26,078 bases of DNA, from positions 1 to 26,078 of IMG/VR virus record IMGVR_UViG_3300031918_000132; one strand, given 5' to 3'. A program made the position numbers and the translations under genes. Positions 22,328 to 26,078 of this stretch are shown in pieces; the stretch's first letter is position 1; every line of letters begins with the position of its first letter. The notes under the pieces were generated by a model. That model was not told where the DNA came from, ran no database searches, and worked only from the letters and a program-made list of their open reading frames with translations. The DNA comes from a virus.

Positions 22328-22506
22328 CGTTCGCGTGCCTTCCCGCCGTCCATGGCGGTCAGCGTAGCGCGGCGGGCGTAGCGGTTCTCGTGGGCGGACC
22401 GGATGAGACCGGCGAGCGCCAGGAGGAACGGGTCGACGATCGGCCGTTCCGCCTCGGACGGCACGATCACCAGGTGCGGTCGCTGCTGCTGGCGCTCGGC
22501 GGTCAC
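22324..22506 (-). CDS. Small hypothetical protein upstream of the recombinase
   Basis: This gene encodes 60 residues from a GTG at 22506, overlapped by 4 bp with both neighbours (GTGA at 22503-22506 and GTGA at 22324-22327). The sequence runs MTAERQQQRPHLVIVPSEAE, then a helix FLLALAGLIRSAHENRYARR. The family was not recognised. Being co-translated with the recombinase, it could be a recombination directionality factor, but no motif supports that. Confidence 0.6.
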   Translation of the reverse strand: MTAERQQQRPHLVIVPSEAERPIVDPFLLALAGLIRSAHENRYARRATLTAMDGGKARER

Positions 22507-23018
22507 GCGAGCACCCGGACGATGACGTGGACGCCAAGCGTGTCGCCGTAGGGCTTGGTGGGGTGGAGGTCGACCACCTGCGCGTCGTCGAGATAGACCA
22601 CCGACGACAGGCTGTCCTCGACCGCCCTGGCCAGCTTCCCCACGTCAGGCCGCTTGTCGCACCAGACGGGGGCGTTGGCGCGGAGCGGCCGCGATCGGTC
22701 GTTGGCGACGTGGTGAGAGGCCGGGCGGCGCATCGTGAAGACCAGCTCGAGCGCCACCGGGCCGGTGACCGGGGGGCGGTCGCCCATGGCGTCGGCGGCG
22801 GCCTTGGCGACGTTCGCGCGCCACTTCGCGAGCGGGTTGCCGTGGCTGCCCTTGCCCTTGGCGCCACTGACGACCTGCGCACGCTCGCGGTCCGTGCCCT
22901 TGCCGACGATGAACGCGCGCGGCGATCCCTGCGGCACCGCTTCGCCGCGGACCGTGAACTCGACGACCGGGGTGTCATCGGGCAGGGCCACGGCGAGCAG
23001 CTCGTCCAGCGCGATCAC
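22503..23018 (-). CDS. rusA-like: RusA-like Holliday junction resolvase
   Basis: This gene encodes 171 residues from a GTG at 23018 that overlaps the 30-residue gene stop as GTGA. The RusA pattern is clear: EFTVRGEAVPQGSPRAFI near the N-terminus, then CDKRPDVGKLARAVEDSL with Asp125 and Asp135, and SSVVYLDDAQVVDL with Asp144/Asp145 as metal ligands. RusA proteins cut four-way junctions as dimers and in phages help resolve replication or recombination intermediates before packaging. Residues 40-62 (GTDRERAQVVSGAKGKGSHG) are a loop longer than in the E. coli protein. Neighbouring recombinase and methyltransferase genes fit a DNA-metabolism module. Confidence 0.88.
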   Translation of the reverse strand: MIALDELLAVALPDDTPVVEFTVRGEAVPQGSPRAFIVGKGTDRERAQVVSGAKGKGSHGNPLAKWRANVAKAAADAMGDRPPVTGPVALELVFTMRRPASHHVANDRSRPLRANAPVWCDKRPDVGKLARAVEDSLSSVVYLDDAQVVDLHPTKPYGDTLGVHVIVRVLA

Positions 23019-23107
23019 GGCTCGCCGTCCGGTCCGATGAACACGAACCCGAGCACCAGCACCGCCAGCGGCAGCAGCGCCACCAGGATGCCCTCAATCG
23101 TCCACAT
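23015..23107 (-). CDS. 30-residue membrane microprotein
   Basis: This gene encodes 30 residues: MWTIEGILVALLPLAVLVLG, then FVFIGPDGEP. One hydrophobic transmembrane segment (residues 4-24) fills most of it. Coding is supported by overlap at both ends: TGATG with the HNH stop (23107) and GTGA with the resolvase start (23015-23018). The function is unknown; a regulator of a membrane process is possible. Confidence 0.65.
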   Translation of the reverse strand: MWTIEGILVALLPLAVLVLGFVFIGPDGEP

Positions 23108-23631
23108 CACGCAGCATCCCGAGAGCGCGAAGCCGCGTTCCTGCACTGCCTGCACTGTCGACCGTTCTTGCTGGTGTAGACATTCGTGCCCGTGAGCGGA
23201 TGGAGCCCCCTCCGGCAGCGATCGAGACGGACGGACCTCGGCAGCCGACCCTTGGACAGCGCGTCGTGCATGTTGTCAGCCGTGGTGCCCACAAAGATGT
23301 GCGCGGGGTTGACGCAGGGTGGGTTATCGCAGTGGTGGCATCCGAACATGCCCTCGGGGAACGGCTCTCCGTTCGCCAACTCCCATGCGACCTGATGTGC
23401 GGGCCGACTCCCACCCTGGAAAGAGAACTCGCCATACCCGCTGCTCTTTGTCCCAGCCGTCCACAACCAGCAGACCTCAGGACCACCCGAGCGGTCGACC
23501 TTGGCCCAGAAGCGCGAGGCTGGGTCTCCCCACCGATCAGCGTTGTAGCAAGCGTGGCAGGACCGCGACTCGCGCTTCTTGCGCGCTCCACAGCCGCAGA
23601 AGTCATAGCAGGAGGCGTGTCTCTCGTCCAT
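23107..23631 (-). CDS. HNH homing-type endonuclease with structured leader
   Basis: This gene encodes 174 residues from ATG 23631 (MDERHASCYDFCGCGARKKR). GGGAG lies 10 bases before it, although inside a predicted hairpin. The frame is open further up to a GTG at 23757 that would overlap the upstream stop as GTGA (216 residues), so the start is not certain. Domains: an N-terminal Cys cluster (CYDFCGCG...CHAC), FWAKVDRSGGPEVCWLWTAG, AHQVAWELANG, the HNH core CHHCDNPPCVNPAHIFVG (98-115), DNMHDALSKGR, and a C-terminal zinc module (CRRGLHP...CRQC). It is closely similar in motif to the HNH gene at 17527. The HNH core ends NPAH, the full active-site form, so this copy looks active. Confidence 0.87.
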   Translation of the reverse strand: MDERHASCYDFCGCGARKKRESRSCHACYNADRWGDPASRFWAKVDRSGGPEVCWLWTAGTKSSGYGEFSFQGGSRPAHQVAWELANGEPFPEGMFGCHHCDNPPCVNPAHIFVGTTADNMHDALSKGRLPRSVRLDRCRRGLHPLTGTNVYTSKNGRQCRQCRNAASRSRDAA

Positions 23632-23636
23632 TCGGT

Positions 23637-23724
23637 CTGTACTCCCGAACGCGACGCTCCCCGCCAGGAGTACAGCCTGACGGGGAGCGTTGAGCATTGT
23701 ATTCGTGATGGCACCGCTGTACTC
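23637..23724 (-). promoter_or_regulatory. HNH leader with mutually exclusive hairpins
   Basis: Three segments share the motif GAGTACAG or its complement: GGAGTACAG on minus at 23645-23637, its complement CTGTACTCC at 23675-23667, and GAGTACAG at 23724-23717. The middle segment can pair with either outer one (8-9 bp). A further perfect 10-bp stem, ACGCTCCCCG (23654-23663) with CGGGGAGCGT (23681-23690), encloses the middle segment and excludes both pairings. The downstream pairing covers the GGGAG ribosome site of the HNH gene. This looks like a switchable translation-control leader. Confidence 0.6.
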
Positions 23725-23733
23725 GGCCCCCTG

Positions 23734-23739
23734 ATTATA
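23734..23739 (-). promoter_or_regulatory. Candidate -10 box TATAAT
   Basis: An exact TATAAT on the minus strand in very GC-rich sequence, about 103 bases before the HNH start. A transcript starting near 23727 would begin with the structured leader. No matching -35 hexamer is found 16-18 bp upstream and there is no extended TG, so the promoter is plausible but unproven. Confidence 0.5.
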
Positions 23740-23753
23740 CCCCGGCTGCGTGC

Positions 23754-24209
23754 TCACGAGGCATCCTCGGAGGGGCGGGCGAGGGCCGACAGCCATCCCT
23801 TGACCATCACGCATATGCCCGCGTCGGCCATCGGGGTGTCGTGGTTGAGGCACCACTTGCCTTCGGTGCCTCCGCTCGTGGTCGGACAGGACGCCTCACC
23901 GATGGCCTCCTCCAGCGCGGCCCGAAGCTCGACGCACGTGGCGGCGAGCTCGACCGCTCGGGCCATGTAGTAGTCCCGGCTCTCGGTCAGCCGCGCGACC
24001 TCCTGCTGGGCGGCGTCGGCGGCGTCGGCACGGGCGGCGTCGATGATGGCGTCGAAGGAGTTGCAGGGGAAGAACTCGCACACACGCCAGTACGGAGCCG
24101 TATGGTGCTGACCTCGCAACGCGAGTGTGTGGGCGAACTCCAGCGCGTCGATCAGCCTGTGGTTCGGCTCCAGCGCGCGGGCGGGGGTGGGGTCCAAATC
24201 ACGCGACAT
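23754..24209 (-). CDS. Hypothetical protein with coiled coil
   Basis: This gene encodes 151 residues starting MSRDLDPTPARALEPNHRLI; GGGAGG lies about 8 bases before the ATG. An N-terminal helical part with CEFFPCNSF is followed by a coiled coil (AAQQEVARLTESRDYYMARA; VELRAALEEAIGEA) and a Cys-containing end (CPTTSGG...CLNHD...CVMV). Its start overlaps the HNH gene end by 11 bp. The family was not recognised; paired cysteines could bind zinc. Confidence 0.7.
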   Translation of the reverse strand: MSRDLDPTPARALEPNHRLIDALEFAHTLALRGQHHTAPYWRVCEFFPCNSFDAIIDAARADAADAAQQEVARLTESRDYYMARAVELAATCVELRAALEEAIGEASCPTTSGGTEGKWCLNHDTPMADAGICVMVKGWLSALARPSEDAS

Positions 24210-24618
24210 GGGGGTACCTCCCGCGACCTTGGATCCGAGACACCATCGACTGGCTCAGCCCGTATCGGTCTGCAATGACATGCTGCATATCGTTGCTGCC
24301 ACGGATAGACCGGATGTCGTCATCCGTGAGCGAGCTGCGTCGGGCACGCTCGCGCCGGACCATATCGGCCATGTTGTCGGCGTGGGTCCCGGTGTAGAGG
24401 TGGTCTGGGCGCACGCACGGGCGGTTGTCGCACTTGTGTAGGACGAAGCCCACAGACGGGAAATCTCCGTGAGCCAGCATCCACGAGTAGCGATGCGACG
24501 CGACGAGCTTGCCTTTCACCTTGAGCTTCCCGTACCCGCGCCTGTCAGTGCTTCCCGTCCAGACCCAGCACTCTCCGGACCTATCCACGTGACTCCAGAA
24601 ACGGTCGTCGGTGGTCAT
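24199..24618 (-). CDS. HNH homing-type endonuclease with C-terminal helix-turn-helix
   Basis: This gene encodes 139 residues starting MTTDDRFWSHVDRSGECWVW. GGAGG lies 8 bases before the ATG, which overlaps the 42-residue gene stop as ATGA. Core: ECWVWTGSTDRRGYGKLKV, SHRYSWMLAHGDFP, the HNH LHKCDNRPCVRPDHLYTG, and DNMADMVRRERARR. A helix-turn-helix follows (SLTDDDIRSIRGSNDMQHVI; ADRYGLSQSMVSRIQGRGRY), the usual DNA-reading module of such phage endonucleases. It lacks the N-terminal Cys finger of its relatives in this window. It is inserted between small coupled genes. Confidence 0.88.
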   Translation of the reverse strand: MTTDDRFWSHVDRSGECWVWTGSTDRRGYGKLKVKGKLVASHRYSWMLAHGDFPSVGFVLHKCDNRPCVRPDHLYTGTHADNMADMVRRERARRSSLTDDDIRSIRGSNDMQHVIADRYGLSQSMVSRIQGRGRYPHVA

Positions 24619-24743
24619 CGGGTGGCCTCCAGCATCGGCAGGATGGCGGCACGGTAGGCATCCCGGATGCGCTTCGGAACGGTGAAGCGTCGGACGATCA
24701 GGGCCGAGTCGCAGCGGAACGACAGGTCGCGGGCGCTGGTCAC
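24615..24743 (-). CDS. 42-residue hypothetical protein
   Basis: From a GTG at 24743 the frame encodes VTSARDLSFRCDSALIVRRF, then a basic helical end (PKRIRDAYRAAILPMLEATR). It overlaps its upstream neighbour as GTGA (24740-24743) and the HNH start as ATGA (24615-24618), the same spacing rule as the rest of the operon, which is the main coding evidence. The function is unknown. Confidence 0.6.
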   Translation of the reverse strand: MTSARDLSFRCDSALIVRRFTVPKRIRDAYRAAILPMLEATR

Positions 24744-24955
24744 GACTTGGGACCTACGTGGTCACGATGCCACACCTGTTCGGTCAGGTGGACGTAGGGT
24801 GCCTTGGAGCACGAGCACGGCTCCATCGTGTAGGCCAGCTTCACCACGGCTGTACGCATCACGTCCACGCCGCACGTCGGGCAGACGCCGCGTGAGCGGG
24901 CGTGGTGGTACTCCGGATCCGGGAGCATGTCCCGTCCTTCCGCCATCGGCTTCAT
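24740..24955 (-). CDS. Small Cys-rich, probably zinc-binding protein
   Basis: This gene encodes 71 residues from ATG 24955 (MKPMAEGRDMLPDPEYHHAR), overlapping the upstream stop as ATGA; the longer frame above it is a shadow. CPTCGVDVMRTAVVKLAYTM followed by EPCSCSKAPYVHL gives a CxxC...CxC zinc site. The C-terminus is WHRDHVGPKS. The family was not recognised; nucleic acid binding is possible. Confidence 0.66.
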   Translation of the reverse strand: MKPMAEGRDMLPDPEYHHARSRGVCPTCGVDVMRTAVVKLAYTMEPCSCSKAPYVHLTEQVWHRDHVGPKS

Positions 24956-25206
24956 GGCCGCACCGGGCTGCTGTTGGCGACGTGAAGCGATCGCGCATTG
25001 ATCGCCTTGATGGCCTTCTGCATGACCTTGGTCGTGTCGGTGCCATCGAAGTGCCGCAGCCAACCGCGGCCGTCGGCTAGGTCCCCGAAGCACGAGCCGT
25101 CCTCGAACATCCTGACGGTGAACGTCATGCCTTCGCGGCGCAACAGTTCCTCCAGGTCCATGAGCGCCGATCCGGCCTTGACCGCGTTCTCCAGCGCGCT
25201 GGTCAT
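24952..25206 (-). CDS. Small hypothetical protein
   Basis: This gene encodes 84 residues starting MTSALENAVKAGSALMDLEE, overlapped 4 bp at both ends. An N-terminal helix (ELLRREGM) is followed by beta strands with TFTVRMFEDGSCFGDLADGR and a helix (TKVMQKAIKAINARS), a compact alpha/beta domain. The function was not recognised. Confidence 0.66.
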   Translation of the reverse strand: MTSALENAVKAGSALMDLEELLRREGMTFTVRMFEDGSCFGDLADGRGWLRHFDGTDTTKVMQKAIKAINARSLHVANSSPVRP

Positions 25207-25475
25207 GCCGCACGCACCGGGATGCGCTCAGCGAAGGTCGCCTCACGCTCTCCCCATGTGATGGCGTCGTCTCGGAAGTAGCCCTCTCTCCAGCCGACCT
25301 CGGCGGCTTTCATCGCTGCCTCCTCCGTGTCGGAAGTCATCTCGGGCCAGTCGCCCGGTACGGTCACATCGGCGTAGAGGATCATCGTCACCCTCCAGTC
25401 GCTCATGACCGCACCGGCACATCGTGGGAGGCGCGGACGCGGGCCTGCTTGGCTGCCAACACGGCCGGTTGTCAC
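25203..25475 (-). CDS. Small hypothetical protein (start uncertain)
   Basis: Two starts are possible: GTG 25475 with an ideal AAGGAGG 8 bases upstream (90 residues), or ATG 25406 (67 residues, MSDWRVTMILYADVTVPGDW). Codon usage of the first 23 codons from the GTG is poor in G/C at third positions, while the +1 frame there looks more gene-like, so the ATG could be the true start. The certain part contains EEAAMKAAEVGWREGYFRDD and EREATFAERIPVRAA. The family was not recognised. Confidence 0.6.
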   Translation of the reverse strand: MTTGRVGSQAGPRPRLPRCAGAVMSDWRVTMILYADVTVPGDWPEMTSDTEEAAMKAAEVGWREGYFRDDAITWGEREATFAERIPVRAA

Positions 25476-25489
25476 GATGCAAGCCTCCT

Positions 25490-26078
25490 TCATGCGACGT
25501 CCCACAGGCCCGCGCGGTGGCAGTGGGGGCTGAACCAGACACGCTCACGGATGACGTTGGCTCTGGCACGCTGCGAGCCATCGCCCTGACCCGAATAGCC
25601 GCCCTTTGCCTTCCAGTGCAGGACCGACCAGCCGGGCAGGTCGTACTCCCCCTCATAGCCGCACAAGGCGATACGCAGGCGGGGGTCATCGCCGTTGTCC
25701 CGACACCACGCCTCGACGGTCCGAGTGACGTCGTGCTCGTCATGCGCATACAGGCCACCCTCGCGCTCCCCGAGGCCGTAGGGCGGGTCCAGGAACACGC
25801 CCGCGGACACGCCCGGACCTCTGCCTTTGCCGCTGCCGTGCATCACGGCCGGGGTCACGACGCGGGACCAATCACCGCACATGACGAGCGCGTCCCGCAA
25901 GCGCTCAGCGATGGGCTCGAACGCGGCCAGCAGGCGGTCCCTGCGCCATCCCATGCCCCGTCCGTCGTCGCCGGCGTGGAGGAGCTTGCGATGGATGCCC
26001 CGTCCGTCGTCGCCGGCGTGGAGGAGCTTGCGCTGGATGCCCCGTCCGTCGTCGCCGGCGTGGAGGAGCGTGCGATGG
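25490..26078 (-). CDS. D12-class adenine DNA methyltransferase, C-terminal part (5' end outside window)
   Basis: The frame is open from the window edge to the TGA at 25490-25492 (195 residues visible). After three 14-residue repeats comes MGWRRDRLLAAFEPIAERLR, then CGDWSRVVTPAVM, GVFLDPPYG (catalytic motif IV, DPPY) and a C-terminal part (LRIALCGYEGEYDLPGWSVL; HWKAKGGYSGQGDG; RERVWFSPHC). CGDWSRV followed by FLDPPY is typical of phage D12-type N6-adenine methyltransferases, which methylate phage DNA, for example to escape restriction. The SAM-binding motif I would lie upstream, outside the window. The ATG at 25954 is not taken as the start because the coding frame continues through the repeats. 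Confidence 0.8.
   Translation of the reverse strand, partial: HRTLLHAGDDGRGIQRKLLHAGDDGRGIHRKLLHAGDDGRGMGWRRDRLLAAFEPIAERLRDALVMCGDWSRVVTPAVMHGSGKGRGPGVSAGVFLDPPYGLGEREGGLYAHDEHDVTRTVEAWCRDNGDDPRLRIALCGYEGEYDLPGWSVLHWKAKGGYSGQGDGSQRARANVIRERVWFSPHCHRAGLWDVA
25953..26078 (-). repeat. Three 42-bp tandem repeats in frame within the methyltransferase
   Basis: Units 25953-25994, 25995-26036 and 26037-26078 differ only in two positions: CTTGCGATGG, CTTGCGCTGG and CGTGCGATGG at their right ends. Each encodes 14 residues of the type IHRKLLHAGDDGRG (variants IQRK and HRTL). Since 42 is a multiple of three, copy number can change without breaking the frame. The array may continue outside the window. 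Confidence 0.95.

Noticed and set aside
22328-22978. N-terminal extension of the recombinase frame by more than 200 codons
   Set aside because: Ser/Arg/Pro-rich shadow of the resolvase gene; the GTG at 22327 overlaps the upstream stop and gives a standard resolvase N-terminus.

Overview
This window is part of a tailed (siphovirus-like) bacteriophage genome or prophage. GC content is high, about two thirds by eye, and GTG starts are frequent. This suggests a phage of a high-GC host; Actinomycetota is the most likely guess, but nothing in the window fixes the host. A large serine recombinase of the integrase type suggests a temperate lifestyle. All genes except one HNH endonuclease lie on the minus strand, so the map is best read from right (26078) to left (1). 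Most neighbouring minus-strand genes overlap by 4 bp (ATGA or GTGA) or 1 bp (TGATG), which implies long, translationally coupled transcripts. Both window edges cut genes.

Right part (26078 to about 19700), accessory and DNA metabolism: the C-terminal part of a D12-type adenine methyltransferase carrying three in-frame 42-bp tandem repeats; several small unknown or zinc-binding proteins; two HNH endonucleases of homing type; a 30-residue membrane microprotein; a RusA-like Holliday junction resolvase; the serine recombinase; a tandem helix-turn-helix protein; and a small zinc-ribbon protein.

Middle (about 19700 to 16070): a plus-strand HNH gene sits between two diverged copies of the first 24 codons of a coiled-coil membrane protein gene. 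Next come that membrane protein, another HNH endonuclease, a papain-like cysteine peptidase (probable lysin), two small membrane proteins (holin candidates) and a short unknown protein. The lysis genes thus lie upstream of the packaging genes.

Left part (16077 to 1), virion genes in HK97-like order: HNH, large terminase, small membrane protein, portal, prohead protease, major capsid protein, head fibre or decoration protein, small protein, head-tail adaptor, stopper, tail terminator, small protein, tail tube, tail assembly chaperones with a programmed -1 frameshift at CCCAAAA, an HK97-gp10-like protein in an unusual place, tape measure, distal tail protein, and the N-terminal 724 residues of a beta-helix tailspike or receptor-binding protein.

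The least ordinary signals are four free-standing HNH genes, three of them with structured or repeat-containing leaders, the duplicated gene start flanking one of them, the in-frame repeat array in the methyltransferase, and the long dual-coding stretch in the chaperone gene. No tRNA, rRNA or CRISPR array was seen. No intergenic stretch exceeds 300 bp.
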